64,000 bases of DNA from assembly GCA_018402015.1 (NCBI GenBank), contig JAGYJL010000004.1, positions 25,357 to 89,356 of the forward strand. The letters are read 5' to 3'. Shown piece by piece: positions 8,885 to 18,946 of the stretch (its first letter is position 1; each line of letters starts with the position of its first letter). Under the pieces are notes generated by a model, which was not told where the DNA came from, did no database searches, and saw nothing but the letters and a program-made list of their open reading frames with translations. This DNA comes from Flavobacteriales bacterium (GTDB lineage: Bacteria; Bacteroidota; Bacteroidia; UBA10329). The translations under genes were made by a program, and so were the position numbers.

Positions 8885-10236
8885 ATACCGATTTTATCAA
8901 GAAATACAATATCCCAAGTCCCAGGTACACGAGTTATCCTACCGTGCCGCATTGGAACAATGCCGAGTTTGATAAACATGAACACCTGAACCGTTTGGTT
9001 ACAAGTTTCAAGAAGGATAAGAAAGAGGGCATTTCACTTTACATTCATTTGCCTTACTGCGAGAGTTTGTGCACTTATTGTGGTTGTAACAAACGCATCA
9101 CAATCAATCATTCGGTAGAAGGACCATACATTGATGCTGTTCTAAAGGAATGGAGGATGTACTTGGATGTGTTGGGTGAAAAACCCAAGTTGGCCGAACT
9201 ACACTTGGGTGGAGGAACTCCAACATTCTTCTCGCCAGAAAATCTCGGCATGTTGATGGATGGTATTTTGGAACACGCCACTACTACCGATAAGTCTGAG
9301 TTCAGTTTTGAAGCACATCCGAATAATACCACTATTGATCACTTGCGCACGCTACGCAAGAAAGGATTTACGCGGATAAGTTTGGGAGTGCAGGATTTTG
9401 ATACGGTTGTACAGCGTACAATTAATCGCGTGCAAACTTTTGCTCAGGTTCGGAAAGTAACCCATGACGCTCGCGCACTGGGTTTCAAGTCGGTGAACTT
9501 CGACCTGATTTATGGATTGCCGAAGCAAACGATGCAGGGGATGTTAGACACCTTTGACAAGGTTTCCGTATTGAATCCCGACCGTATTGCGTTTTACAGT
9601 TACGCACATGTGCCTTGGAAAAGCCCTTCTCAGCGCGGATATGACGATAACGACCTGCCAAATGAGTTAGAAAAGATAGAACTTTACAATGCAGGTCGAG
9701 AAAAACTCCTCGCGAACGGTTATGTAGAGATCGGAATGGATCACTTTGCAAAACCGGATGATGGCCTTGCTTTAGCCGCTCAGAATGGCACTATCCATCG
9801 GAATTTCATGGGGTATACTACCAGCAAGAATGACACGTTGATCGGGCTAGGTGTGTCATCCATTAGCGATGCGTGGAGTTCGTTGGCTCAGAATCCGATT
9901 GTTGTTGAATCGTATTTGGAGAAAATCGAAAAAGGTGAGATTCCGTTAGTTAAAGGACACCTGCATTCCGATCGTGACATGGCTATTAGAAAGACCATTC
10001 TCGACCTGATGTGTACCTTTCATTGTAAGTTGGATTATCTCAAAAACGAGAAAGAGTTTGAGACCATTGTTCAGCGCCTGTCGGAACATCTTACAGATGA
10101 TCTTCTCAGTATTGAGGAGCACGGCATACACGTTAAACCGGAAGGTCGTGCTTTTATTAGAACCATTTGTATGGCCCTTGATGAGTTTGTTTGGAGTAAG
10201 GATTCAGGCCAACAGATGTTTTCTAAGAGCGTCTGA
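8881..10236 (+). CDS. hemN: Oxygen-independent coproporphyrinogen III oxidase
   Basis: 451 residues from the ATG at 8881 (MNTDFIKKYNIPSPRYTSYPTVPHW), the standard N-terminus of the family; the track ORF extends 50 codons back into the previous gene and is rejected. The radical-SAM cluster motif CESLCTYCGC is present near residue 60, followed by LHLGGGTPTFF. The enzyme decarboxylates coproporphyrinogen III to protoporphyrinogen IX without O2, supplying heme under low oxygen. Its 4-bp overlap with the cco cluster fits joint expression with the high-affinity oxidase. Its TGA forms half of a TGATCA shared with the convergent kinase gene. Confidence 0.96.
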   Translation: MNTDFIKKYNIPSPRYTSYPTVPHWNNAEFDKHEHLNRLVTSFKKDKKEGISLYIHLPYCESLCTYCGCNKRITINHSVEGPYIDAVLKEWRMYLDVLGEKPKLAELHLGGGTPTFFSPENLGMLMDGILEHATTTDKSEFSFEAHPNNTTIDHLRTLRKKGFTRISLGVQDFDTVVQRTINRVQTFAQVRKVTHDARALGFKSVNFDLIYGLPKQTMQGMLDTFDKVSVLNPDRIAFYSYAHVPWKSPSQRGYDDNDLPNELEKIELYNAGREKLLANGYVEIGMDHFAKPDDGLALAAQNGTIHRNFMGYTTSKNDTLIGLGVSSISDAWSSLAQNPIVVESYLEKIEKGEIPLVKGHLHSDRDMAIRKTILDLMCTFHCKLDYLKNEKEFETIVQRLSEHLTDDLLSIEEHGIHVKPEGRAFIRTICMALDEFVWSKDSGQQMFSKSV

Positions 10237-12918
10237 TCAGGCCACCCACTTCTTTATCATCCGCTCTATATCGTTAGAAACAACAGGTTTTAGCAGAAGG
10301 TCGTCCATATCGGATTTTAGGTTGCCGTTTTCATCTCTCTGAAGCACGTTACCGCTAAGCCCGATCACTGGCGGTACGTCTTGGAATCGCTTCTTTATTT
10401 CCGATGTTGCTTCCAACCCATCCATTTCGGGCATTTGAATGTCCATAAAAACGATGTCATACTTGCTTTTGTCGAAGTTGTCAACAGCCTGTTTTCCGTT
10501 AGAAAGAACATCTACCTCGCAACCCATTCTCTGAAGCATGATCTTAAACGCCTGCTGATTGATGAGATTGTCTTCGACCAAAAGCACTTTAACGCCTTTT
10601 ACATCTTTTGCGACTGCCTTTTTCGGTTTGGTAAGTAATAGTTTTTCGGTTTTGGCAATAGTATTACTGAACGGAACAGTAAACCAGAACGTACTGCCTT
10701 TGCCGTTTTCGCTTGTAACGCCAATTTCACCACCTAACAGTTCTACCAACTTTTTGCAGATGGAAAGCCCAAGTCCGGTTCCTTCTAGATTTTGAGCAAC
10801 CGTATGCGTTAGTTGAGAAAAGTCTTTGAACAGTTTAGACTGCTCCTCCTTCGGAATTCCAAGCCCTGTATCGGTTACTTCAAACAGCAATTTGTCGTCA
10901 TCTTGGTTTACAGAGACGCTTACTTGGCCCGATGGGGTGAATTTTATCGCGTTCCTAACAAGATTTGATAGAACCTGGGTCAGTCGCCTTCGGTCTGTAT
11001 CAAGCCTGATTCCTGTAGTAAGTGTTTCAAATACAAGCTCCAGATTTTTAGCATTGGCTTCTACTTTGTACCGCTCGGCAATGGTCTGGATCAGGTCGGT
11101 CACGTCAAAGTTTTCTTTTTGGATAACCACTTTGCCAGCCTCCAACTGCGATAGGTTCAATACATCGTTTACTATGGACCGAAGGTCTTTACTGGCGCCA
11201 AGTATATTCTGAATCTTTGAGCGTTGCTCGGAGTTGAGTTCCGTATCGAGAAGAATTTCACTCAAACCCATGATCCCATTCAAAGGCGTGCGTATTTCAT
11301 GGCTCATACTTGCCAAGAAATCTGACCTGAACTTTAGCGAGCGCTCAGCCAGTTGTTTTTCCTGTTTAAGTTGCTGCGTTTTCCGTTGTTCGGATATATC
11401 GATAACGGTACCAACATAACCCCTGTACTCTCCTAGATGATTGAAAAGTGGCTGAGCCTGTTCAAGAATGTGAACAGTAGCTCCGTCATAACGGGAATAG
11501 CGGTATTCCATGGAGAACGACTCCTTACGGTTTTCAACATCTTTCCAAGTGCTTTTTACTTTCTCAACATCATCTGGGTGTATCTGCTTGGTCCAAGAAC
11601 CATCCAGTATACTCACCATGTTATTACCAAGAATAAGTTGAAGGCTCTCGTTGATATAGGTAGAGTTCCCATTAACATCTACTTGATAGATGCCTACAGG
11701 CAACAATGAAGCTAATTTTCTGAATTTCGATTCATTCTCCTTCAGTGCCTTTTCGGCCAACTTCCGCTCTGTAATATCTATAGACCAAACTGTTACTCGG
11801 TCAATCTCACCCTTTCCGTTCTTTACAGGGTTAATGTGTCTATCGAACCAATATTCTTTTCCGTTAAAAGCGAAGTGTTTTTCAACCTGCACTTTTCTTC
11901 CAGAGAATGCACGCTCTGTTTCTACTCGGAATTGAACAAGGTTTTCTTTGGCCGTAATATCCAATACGTTCATTCCCTCTTTCAGCTCAATTCCGAACTG
12001 ATCCTTTACCATACCGTATGCTGGTTCATTGAAAGCCAGAATATTCAACTGCCTGTCGAGCAGATAGAATGTTTGCGAACTGGAATTGAATACTGCTCGC
12101 AGGTTATCTTCCGATCGTCTTAGGCTCCGCTCAGCATCAACCTTATCGGTTATATCATATGCCCAGATAGATACCATGTTGTGCTTGGCCGATCTGTCTT
12201 TGACCGGAGTGAAGCGTATCTCAATAGTACGGTTGTCGGGAGCCGGCTTGTCAAATTCTACGGAGACCGTTCCGCCCGATCGTGCCACTTTTAGTCCGCC
12301 TTCAAACTCATCTTTCCAATAAGGATGGATGCATTCTATTACATTCTTTCCGAAAGTATCGTCCGTAGCTTCTTCTGTAGCAAGCAGATTGGGTGCCATC
12401 AAATTACAACTGATGATGCGGTCGTCTTCATCGATGAGAATGAATCCCTGCGAATCATTATGGTCGATAGCTTGAAGCACATTGGCCTGTTCTTGTGATT
12501 GTAGCTCTGCCTTTTTCTTATCGGAAATGTTCTTGTAAGAGTAAATTACCCCGTTTATCTCACCGTTTTTTCCGCTTAGTGGACTAAAGCGACCATCGAC
12601 CCAGAGCTCTCCGCCACTATTCTTTGGATTAGGAATGTGCTGCTCAACACTAATGGTTCTGCCCTTTAGCGATGACTGGAAGTTTCTGATAAAACGTTTG
12701 TTATTGTTCTCATCAACATAATCCCAGTAGGAATTTCCTGTTTTCAGTTCTTCTTTGAAAAACGAATACATGTCTTTCGAAGCCTTGCTATTGAACCAAA
12801 GCAAACGGTATTCCTTGTCGAGGATGATGATACTACGGTCAGAGTGCTCCAACAGAGATTTCATCTCAGCACTTGGTGCCAAGGATTCGAAGGTTCTATT
12901 GTTAGAGTCTTTGTTCAT
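10237..12918 (-). CDS. Cytoplasmic PAS-rich hybrid sensor histidine kinase
   Basis: About 893 residues from the ATG at 12918 ([12 protein letters not shown]); in-frame ATG 12927 and GTG 12930 are alternatives. Four PAS-like units occupy roughly the first 520 residues (each ending in an I.D.T/S...K/R pattern such as WSIDITERK). Then come HisKA with the phospho-acceptor in [11 protein letters not shown], HATPase with [20 protein letters not shown] and [12 protein letters not shown], and a C-terminal receiver with VEDN, phospho-Asp in [12 protein letters not shown], and a conserved Lys in LLLKPV. I see no membrane helix or signal peptide, so it should sense an internal cue. No Hpt domain or separate output regulator is adjacent, so its partner is unknown. 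Neighbouring cco/hemN genes make a redox or oxygen cue attractive but unproven. Confidence 0.93.
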   Translation of the reverse strand: MNKDSNNRTFESLAPSAEMKSLLEHSDRSIIILDKEYRLLWFNSKASKDMYSFFKEELKTGNSYWDYVDENNNKRFIRNFQSSLKGRTISVEQHIPNPKNSGGELWVDGRFSPLSGKNGEINGVIYSYKNISDKKKAELQSQEQANVLQAIDHNDSQGFILIDEDDRIISCNLMAPNLLATEEATDDTFGKNVIECIHPYWKDEFEGGLKVARSGGTVSVEFDKPAPDNRTIEIRFTPVKDRSAKHNMVSIWAYDITDKVDAERSLRRSEDNLRAVFNSSSQTFYLLDRQLNILAFNEPAYGMVKDQFGIELKEGMNVLDITAKENLVQFRVETERAFSGRKVQVEKHFAFNGKEYWFDRHINPVKNGKGEIDRVTVWSIDITERKLAEKALKENESKFRKLASLLPVGIYQVDVNGNSTYINESLQLILGNNMVSILDGSWTKQIHPDDVEKVKSTWKDVENRKESFSMEYRYSRYDGATVHILEQAQPLFNHLGEYRGYVGTVIDISEQRKTQQLKQEKQLAERSLKFRSDFLASMSHEIRTPLNGIMGLSEILLDTELNSEQRSKIQNILGASKDLRSIVNDVLNLSQLEAGKVVIQKENFDVTDLIQTIAERYKVEANAKNLELVFETLTTGIRLDTDRRRLTQVLSNLVRNAIKFTPSGQVSVSVNQDDDKLLFEVTDTGLGIPKEEQSKLFKDFSQLTHTVAQNLEGTGLGLSICKKLVELLGGEIGVTSENGKGSTFWFTVPFSNTIAKTEKLLLTKPKKAVAKDVKGVKVLLVEDNLINQQAFKIMLQRMGCEVDVLSNGKQAVDNFDKSKYDIVFMDIQMPEMDGLEATSEIKKRFQDVPPVIGLSGNVLQRDENGNLKSDMDDLLLKPVVSNDIERMIKKWVA

Positions 12919-13001
12919 CGTTACCATCACGTTCGTAGAACGGAATAGTTACGAAAATCGTGCTTAAAAGTTCAGGTTTTCGACCAACGATGCAATTGGA
13001 C

Positions 13002-14168
13002 TTACGAAGCCTTTCTTCTTGCCTTCTCTTTGATGATGAGCGAAAGTTCGCGCCCGGTCTGGCCAGCTATTGAAGTGTTCTCTTCGGCCCTTCGGATCAG
13101 GTATGGCATTACTTCCAAAACCGGACCGTACGGAACGTATTTGACCACGTTGTATTTATTGGAAGCTAAATTGAAACTGATATTATCGCTCATGCCATAA
13201 AGCTGCGAGAAAAAGATGTGCGCATCGGTAGCTTGAAGGTTTTTCTCAGCCATCAACTCCGTTAGGTATTTCGAGCTTTTCTCGTTGTGAGTTCCAGCGA
13301 GTACATGTATGTGCGGATGATTCTCGATACAGAATTGCAGTGCAAGATCATAGTCTCTGTCGGTATCTGCTTTAGATTCATGAATGGGCGAAGGATAGCC
13401 TTGCTCCTTGGCCCGTTCGCGCTCCTTTTCCATGTATGCGCCCCGCACAAGTTTAACCCCCAATTTATAGCCGTCTTTCTGGGCTTGAGCAAAGCTTTCT
13501 TTCAAGTATTGAAGTCGGTCTTTCCGATAAAGCTGAATGGTGTTGTACACCATTGCTTTTTCCGTGTTGTACTTCCTCATCAATTCTTCTGCTAAACGAT
13601 CTATGGCATCTTGAAACCAGGTTTCCTCAGCGTCAATGAAGATCGGAACATTGTTTTCCTTACTCGCTTCGCAGATCATGGTAATACGTTCCATGGCCAG
13701 TTTCCACTCTAACTCTTCTTCCTCGCTCAGTTTAGAGTGAGCGTTTTTCTTGGCCAGCAGTCGGTAAGGTATAATGCCGGTTGGTTTGAACACAGAAAAG
13801 GGGACTCTTGGGTCTTGATGCGCCATTCTTATTGCGGCAATGGTTTCTGTTGCCGCGTACTCAAAATCGGCAGTGGTTTCCTTGCCTTCGGCCGAATAAT
13901 CCAGTAGCGTGAAAACGCCTGATGAATGCAGTCGCTCGATGGTAGATTCGCAATCTGTTATGTGTTCGCCACCACAGAAATGGTTGAATACGGTGGAACG
14001 GATTATTCCCTTTACTGGGAGTTTAAGCGACAAAGCAACGTTGAGCGCCAATTTTCCCAGTTTAACCAAGGTTGGACTACCAACCAATCGGAATAGCAAA
14101 TGAGCACGGTTCAACTCGCGGTCTGTTCGATCCGAAAAGGCAGTTTGGGTATTGTCAAAAGAGACCAT
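13002..14168 (-). CDS. Proline dehydrogenase (monofunctional PutA domain)
   Basis: 388 residues. Seen: a TIM-barrel proline dehydrogenase with the FAD-site stretch VKLVRGAYMEKERE, the upstream IFIDAEETWFQ strand, and the C-terminal YGPVLEVMPYLIRRAEENTS. It oxidises proline to pyrroline-5-carboxylate, passing electrons to quinone; the P5C dehydrogenase partner is not in the window. The start at 14168 (MVSFDNTQTAFSDRTD) is preferred because the upstream candidate at 14192 lies inside a TAnnTTTG promoter box and because family members begin this way. Confidence 0.94.
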   Translation of the reverse strand: MVSFDNTQTAFSDRTDRELNRAHLLFRLVGSPTLVKLGKLALNVALSLKLPVKGIIRSTVFNHFCGGEHITDCESTIERLHSSGVFTLLDYSAEGKETTADFEYAATETIAAIRMAHQDPRVPFSVFKPTGIIPYRLLAKKNAHSKLSEEEELEWKLAMERITMICEASKENNVPIFIDAEETWFQDAIDRLAEELMRKYNTEKAMVYNTIQLYRKDRLQYLKESFAQAQKDGYKLGVKLVRGAYMEKERERAKEQGYPSPIHESKADTDRDYDLALQFCIENHPHIHVLAGTHNEKSSKYLTELMAEKNLQATDAHIFFSQLYGMSDNISFNLASNKYNVVKYVPYGPVLEVMPYLIRRAEENTSIAGQTGRELSLIIKEKARRKAS

Positions 14169-14189
14169 CAGTAGACCATATTGCTGCGG

Positions 14190-14197
14190 CAAATATA
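14190..14197 (-). promoter_or_regulatory. -7 promoter box for proline dehydrogenase
   Basis: TATATTTG on the minus strand fits the Bacteroidota -7 consensus TAnnTTTG and lies 21 bp before the chosen ATG at 14168. No clear TTG is found at the -33 position. It argues against the upstream start at 14192. Confidence 0.45.
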
Positions 14198-14238
14198 GGT
14201 TGCCGATCTAGCGTTTTTGACTGATTCAGGACAGGTTT

Positions 14239-16347
14239 TCAGAACTTGAATCGTAACTGAACCTTGATGTCGGTTCGGTGTTTGCCGGAAATCGTTTCCA
14301 AGCCCGAACCAACTTGATCGCGATTGCTGAAAAAGACATTGGAAACGCGCACCCAAGCGTCAATATTCTTGTAAATATTGTACCGAAGTGTAACGTATGC
14401 CTTCATGCCGCGATAAAAATATGCTGGAAACGAATACGCGTACAGTACATCGTTCTCGTAAACGTAGATGCGCGCGTTGTAGCTCTCCGTATCGAAATAG
14501 GCCAATCGGGCATTGAAAGAAAGCGGGAAGTTGAGCGGATTGTAAATGATGTCCTGATAAAGCATGAAGCCTTGCTCAACGTCTCGTTCTCCACGCTGAT
14601 ATCTCGAATACTCTATTCGGCTCCTGAGTTTTACCTCTTTGGTAAGGCTATAACTAAGGTTGAGTCGGTAATAAGACCGTAATTCGTTCTCAATTCCGCG
14701 GATGGGCGCATCGCTGAAGGCAGCAGATTCTGTCAACTGTCTGTTCTTCTGCCGGAATCGGAAATAGACCTCAAATGTTTTTGAAGGGCGATAGATCAGC
14801 TGTCCGATGGTCTCGTATCCGAAGGATGGGCCGTTGGCCTGAAAGCGCAGCCATGGAAATTTGAAAATGTCGAAGAATCCATTCAGAAACCAGTTTTTAA
14901 ATGGATTTACGCTGAAACCGAGATAATAGCCGGTTTCATTGTTCATCCTAGAATTCTCAGTAACCGCATTGGCGTAAAGCGCTTGGTATTTTGGTTGCAG
15001 ATGGCGAACCATAGCAGTGATGGTAACTCGGGGGTCAATGGTCATGAAAAGCCCATGTGTTGTGGCAAAACCCAGGTTCTGACTCAAGGCAAACTCTCCG
15101 AAAAAATGGAAGTTTCGGAATATGTAACTGTAGTCAAGACCATAATTGCTGTTCTGTTTTCCAGAGAATTCGAAGATGTTGGACAAGGCATCGCTGCGCT
15201 GAATCGGTTTCGAGAATTGGTAACCAACGGCTGTAATGCCTACAGAAAGTTTCCTGCCTTTGTAACTCACGTTTCCACCGTAAACGGCTTCAGCTATCGA
15301 TTGTCTATCCTGCAATTCTCCTGGCGTGCGGTGAAATCCGCCACTGAAAATAGAACTGACGGTTTCTTCCTGCTCGGTGAGCGTGTCTGTGGTGGCCGTA
15401 ATGTTGCCATCGATCAGTTTGTACGATCCGAATGCCGTCACCTCAAACTTCCCGAATTGAAGCGTTGCTCCGCCACCTCGCAAGAAACGGTTCTCGTCAA
15501 CAGAAGTGTAAGGTCTCAATCCTTGCGCGTTGCGCTTTATGCTCACTCCATCCGATGATTTTCCAAATGCCAGGCCGCTCCAAAATGTCAATCCTTGTCC
15601 GAACTGTGCCTGAAAGTCACCGATACCGGCCGCTTTTACCACACCAAGATTCCGAACAAAAAGATGACCGCTGTAGAAGTCGAACCCTTGCTTCATACTG
15701 CCTTTGAAGAATTCTTCTCCGGCATCTTTTTCCATTGTCAAACCCCAACTTACCTTGTTGGAATACGTGAAACGATAGCGTGCCCAATATTTCTGGGGCG
15801 AGCCCAAATATCTTCGGTTCGGGTTTTCTTCAAGCAGGCTATCGGCAATAGGAGCGTAGCCTTCCTGTTGTTCCAATACTTGCTGGTACCGCATTACAAA
15901 TTCGTGGTTTCCTTCCTTCAGCATTTCCTTAAACGAGAAGGTGAATGCATCTGGATTGTCTGAAACCTTGATAAATGGCTCCAATTGGCGGATAAGACCT
16001 ATGGTGAAGCCTTTGACCGCTTGCAATTCGTAGATGTTCAGCAGTTTTCCGTTGGCATCAATGTGATCGAGCAGATTGGCAATCGCAATATCATCCAACA
16101 TGGGTAATTGGGCCAACTCGTTGGGAGTTGTTGAGTTGATATTGATCGGATGTTCAGAAAAGTAAAGCAACTCATCGAGTAGCGTGTTGTAATCAATGTT
16201 CTCATCGCCTTCGCCAAGCTGTTCCGCAATGGTCTCAATTCTTCGTTGGATCAGTTGTTCCTGGTCGGCCTCTTCAACTTGGCCAAAGGCAAAAATGCTC
16301 CCGAAAAGGAGCACCGCTAAGAGACCGTATCTCAAAAAGAATTTCAC
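14239..16347 (-). CDS. Helix-hairpin-helix domain outer-membrane beta-barrel protein
   Basis: 702 residues starting with GTG at 16347, which overlaps the stop of the upstream gene. A signal peptide (LAVLLFGSIFAFGQ) is followed by a helix-hairpin-helix region of ComEA type at about 55-130 (ININSTTPNELAQLPMLDD... and LLNIYELQAVKGF). The remaining 550 residues are rich in alternating hydrophobic/aromatic strands and end in an aromatic KVQLRFKF strand, as expected for an outer-membrane barrel. Such proteins are widespread in Bacteroidota but uncharacterised; a role in DNA uptake is only suggested by the HhH motif. It is coupled to the PorV/FadL-like gene upstream. Confidence 0.8.
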   Translation of the reverse strand: MKFFLRYGLLAVLLFGSIFAFGQVEEADQEQLIQRRIETIAEQLGEGDENIDYNTLLDELLYFSEHPININSTTPNELAQLPMLDDIAIANLLDHIDANGKLLNIYELQAVKGFTIGLIRQLEPFIKVSDNPDAFTFSFKEMLKEGNHEFVMRYQQVLEQQEGYAPIADSLLEENPNRRYLGSPQKYWARYRFTYSNKVSWGLTMEKDAGEEFFKGSMKQGFDFYSGHLFVRNLGVVKAAGIGDFQAQFGQGLTFWSGLAFGKSSDGVSIKRNAQGLRPYTSVDENRFLRGGGATLQFGKFEVTAFGSYKLIDGNITATTDTLTEQEETVSSIFSGGFHRTPGELQDRQSIAEAVYGGNVSYKGRKLSVGITAVGYQFSKPIQRSDALSNIFEFSGKQNSNYGLDYSYIFRNFHFFGEFALSQNLGFATTHGLFMTIDPRVTITAMVRHLQPKYQALYANAVTENSRMNNETGYYLGFSVNPFKNWFLNGFFDIFKFPWLRFQANGPSFGYETIGQLIYRPSKTFEVYFRFRQKNRQLTESAAFSDAPIRGIENELRSYYRLNLSYSLTKEVKLRSRIEYSRYQRGERDVEQGFMLYQDIIYNPLNFPLSFNARLAYFDTESYNARIYVYENDVLYAYSFPAYFYRGMKAYVTLRYNIYKNIDAWVRVSNVFFSNRDQVGSGLETISGKHRTDIKVQLRFKF

Positions 16348-17186
16348 TTTTTCTTCTTCTTGCTGAATACATCGAACCGATAAGCCAACGAAGCTTTTGG
16401 CGAGAAGCCAAGTACTGGATGAATGGATCCAGCAATATCGAAATGAAGGAATTTCAATCGGAGGCCAAGACCAAAATCAGCACGGAATGGCGCTGTGCCG
16501 ACTCCAACTCTAATAGCCACAATATCGGCCGGGAAATACTCTACACCAGCCTTGAAAACGGCAGGCAGCTCCAGATCTTTTTCTGCTTCAACTGCAAGCT
16601 TCACTTTCTTCGAGAAATCGTATTGAGCGCCTAAACGGAAATTCATTGGAACGCGCTCGTCAAATCCATCTGCAAGCCTTGTTCGGGTAAGATTGAACGC
16701 ATGAAATCCGATACGCAGTTTGGAATTTACTTGAGACAGGAGACCGATCTCTGCAATAAAACTGTGTTTAGAACCATAATTCTCGGCCAAAGTTGTGTTC
16801 AAATAACTCAACTGCAGGCCAACCGAAAGGAATTTCCACAGCCGTTTTCCGTACGCAAACCCATAGCGACTCTGATTGTAAAGTTGGTTTCCAAAACGAG
16901 CATAACTAATGCCGAAAACTCCCGCTTTTGGAGTTGGCAGAACAGCAGTGGCCGCCTGTAAATTTAGGTTGGAAAGCAGAAAACGATTTTCGTAGTAAGC
17001 AGCAACACCAGCTTGCTCAAGCCCAACCATTGCTGCTTGATTGTGATGAACGGCCCAAAGATCGGTAAGCGCTACGCTTGCATTTCCCATTCCTGCAGAA
17101 CGTGCACCAATGGGAAAATCGCTGGTTTGAGCACTGACCGCAATAGAGAAAACGAAGGCTAAAAGGAAAAGTAGCGGTTTCTTCAT
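16344..17186 (-). CDS. PorV/FadL-like outer-membrane barrel protein
   Basis: 280 residues with a signal peptide (MKKPLLFLLAFVFSIAVSAQ) and the start of the mature chain FPIGARSAGMGNASVALTDLWAVHHNQAAM, the G-A-R-(S/A)-x-G-M-G-x-A pattern shared by PorV/PorQ and FadL-type barrels. Repeated amphipathic strands follow, ending with a Lys-rich tail (FSKKKKK). It is shorter than FadL and lacks a visible plug signature, so transport function is uncertain; a T9SS PorV-like role is possible but not shown. It shares a GTGA start/stop overlap with the HhH barrel gene, and the two probably form a pair. Confidence 0.78.
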   Translation of the reverse strand: MKKPLLFLLAFVFSIAVSAQTSDFPIGARSAGMGNASVALTDLWAVHHNQAAMVGLEQAGVAAYYENRFLLSNLNLQAATAVLPTPKAGVFGISYARFGNQLYNQSRYGFAYGKRLWKFLSVGLQLSYLNTTLAENYGSKHSFIAEIGLLSQVNSKLRIGFHAFNLTRTRLADGFDERVPMNFRLGAQYDFSKKVKLAVEAEKDLELPAVFKAGVEYFPADIVAIRVGVGTAPFRADFGLGLRLKFLHFDIAGSIHPVLGFSPKASLAYRFDVFSKKKKK

Positions 17187-17204
17187 CCAGCTGGTTGGTG
17201 TTGT

Positions 17205-17212
17205 CGAATTTA
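17205..17212 (-). promoter_or_regulatory. -7-like box before the PorV/FadL-like gene
   Basis: TAAATTCG on the minus strand, 18 bp before the ATG at 17186, matches TAnnTTYG with C instead of T at the seventh position. The same variant recurs before several other genes in the window. Confidence 0.35.
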
Positions 17213-17246
17213 CAACTATTGCTTTACTCGATTTGTTAAACTTGAG

Positions 17247-17747
17247 TTAAGCAGAATAGCCTTCAACCTCGTCTTTACTTTCCATCACTTTATCTTTCAA
17301 CCCCTCTTTGAAATCGGCAATTCGTTGTAAAACAACTTTGTCTGAAGAACCGATGATCTGAGCCGCTAGAATGCCAGCGTTTTTGGCTGCGTTGAGTGCA
17401 ACGGTGGCAACGGGAACACCATTTGGCATTTGTAGAATGGAAAGAATACTGTCCCAACCATCAATGGAATTGGAACTTTTTACGGGAACGCCAATAACAG
17501 GAAGTGGCGTTAAGGACGCTACCATTCCTGGTAAGTGTGCTGCACCGCCAGCTCCGGCAATGATCACTTTCAATCCGCGGTTGGCAGCGCCTTTTGCGTA
17601 TTCGAACATGCGGTCTGGAGTTCGGTGTGCAGAGACAACCGTCATCTCAAATTCGATTCCCAGTTCTTTTAGAACATCAGCAGCATCTTTCATCACTTTA
17701 AGATCGGAGCTGCTGCCCATGATTATACCAACTTGTGCGTTGCTCAT
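17247..17747 (-). CDS. purE: N5-carboxyaminoimidazole ribonucleotide mutase
   Basis: 166 residues with the class I PurE motifs GSSSDLKVM near the start, SAHRTPDRM around residue 40 and GAGGAAHLPGMVAS around 65. The enzyme moves the carboxyl group of N5-CAIR to give CAIR in purine synthesis, using the PurK product. The start ATG overlaps the purK stop by 4 bp (ATGA), a standard purK-purE arrangement. Confidence 0.97.
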   Translation of the reverse strand: MSNAQVGIIMGSSSDLKVMKDAADVLKELGIEFEMTVVSAHRTPDRMFEYAKGAANRGLKVIIAGAGGAAHLPGMVASLTPLPVIGVPVKSSNSIDGWDSILSILQMPNGVPVATVALNAAKNAGILAAQIIGSSDKVVLQRIADFKEGLKDKVMESKDEVEGYSA

Positions 17748-18877
17748 GCTTTTACTTTCAAGGTTTGTTGCACTTTTTTAGCTGTTGTTTTGGCTTCTTC
17801 TAAGGTTTCCGCAATCACAGTCACATGGCCCATTTTGCGGAACGGCTTAGTGAACCGCTTCCCGTAAAGATGCACATTCACGCCTTTCAGGGCAAGCACA
17901 TCTTCTAAGCCTTCGTATTGGGCTTCGCCCGAAAAACCGTCTTCGCCCAAAAGATTGACCATTACCGATGGCTTTACAATTTCCGTATTTCCAAGGCTGA
18001 TGTTGAGAATTGCTCGAACATGCTGCATGAATTGCGAAGTGTAATTGCCTTCAATACTCTGATGACCGCTGTTGTGTGGGCGTGGCGCAATCTCATTCAC
18101 CAGTACATTTCCCTCTTTATCGAGGAAAAGTTCCACGGCCAAAAGACCAACGATCTGCAATTTCTCGGCAATGGTTTTAGCAATTTTCTGTGAGGTTTTC
18201 TCTACTTCATCGCTCACATTGGCAGGACTGAAAAGGAACTCTACCAAATTGGCTATTGGGTTGAATTCCAACTCAACGGTTGGGAAAGTTTTTATTTCTC
18301 CAGCGGCATTTCTCGCCACGATCACTGAGAGTTCTTTGTCAAGATCAACGGCTTTTTCAAGAACTGATGGTTCTGAGAAAGCTTTGGAAAGATCAGCAGC
18401 CGTTTTCAGCGACTGAACGCCTTTTCCATCATAGCCACCTTTTCTGAGTTTCTGAAAAACAGGGAAGAAATCGCTGTGATTTTCAGCATCGTTTTTCCCG
18501 ATCAATCGATAATCAGATGTTGGAATTCCATGTTTATCGTAAAATTCCTTTTGCGCTCCTTTATCTTGGATCAAACGAATCACGTTCGGTTGCGGATAGA
18601 CTTTCACGCCTTGCTTCTCCAGTACCTCCAGTGCATCAACATTCACATGCTCGATTTCAATCGTGAGCACATCCATTCCTTTTCCGAACGCAAGCACGGT
18701 TTCATAATCATTGAAACTTCCGTTAGTGAATGAATGTGCTATATCGCGACAAGGTGCATCGGGATCGGGGTCGAGTACGTGAACGTCCACATCAAGATTG
18801 ATCGTCTCCTGAATAAGCATACGGCCAAGCTGTCCGCCACCCAAAATTCCAAGCTTGGTCTTTGGTCTGTAACTCAT
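17744..18877 (-). CDS. purK: 5-(carboxyamino)imidazole ribonucleotide synthase
   Basis: 377 residues of the ATP-grasp fold. The N-terminus has the nucleotide-binding GILGGGQLGRML; RKGGYDGKGVQSL and the C-terminal VNEIAPRPHNSGH are the family's ATP and substrate motifs. It carboxylates AIR at the expense of ATP and bicarbonate, feeding PurE. A TACTTTTG box lies only 4 bp before the ATG, so the transcript may be leaderless. The gene diverges from hpt across 69 bp. Confidence 0.97.
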   Translation of the reverse strand: MSYRPKTKLGILGGGQLGRMLIQETINLDVDVHVLDPDPDAPCRDIAHSFTNGSFNDYETVLAFGKGMDVLTIEIEHVNVDALEVLEKQGVKVYPQPNVIRLIQDKGAQKEFYDKHGIPTSDYRLIGKNDAENHSDFFPVFQKLRKGGYDGKGVQSLKTAADLSKAFSEPSVLEKAVDLDKELSVIVARNAAGEIKTFPTVELEFNPIANLVEFLFSPANVSDEVEKTSQKIAKTIAEKLQIVGLLAVELFLDKEGNVLVNEIAPRPHNSGHQSIEGNYTSQFMQHVRAILNISLGNTEIVKPSVMVNLLGEDGFSGEAQYEGLEDVLALKGVNVHLYGKRFTKPFRKMGHVTVIAETLEEAKTTAKKVQQTLKVKA

Positions 18878-18881
18878 GTCG

Positions 18882-18889
18882 CAAAAGTA
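18882..18889 (-). promoter_or_regulatory. -7 box for purK-purE
   Basis: TACTTTTG on the minus strand fits TAnnTTTG. Only 4 bp separate it from the purK ATG at 18877, which predicts an extremely short or absent 5' leader if it is the active promoter. Confidence 0.45.
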
Positions 18890-18926
18890 GCCCTTAGAAA
18901 GCTTCGCACCATTGGATATTGGTAAC

Positions 18927-18934
18927 TACCTTTG
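18927..18934 (+). promoter_or_regulatory. -7 box for hpt-adk
   Basis: TACCTTTG, 12 bp before the hpt ATG at 18947, fits TAnnTTTG. The track start at 18932 lies within this box, supporting the later ATG. Confidence 0.5.
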
Positions 18935-18946
18935 CGCGCCTTATTC

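Noticed and set aside
14983-15963. Plus-strand ORFs of 91-191 aa within the HhH barrel gene
   Set aside because: They are shadows of the minus-strand frame; no signal, domain or promoter supports them.
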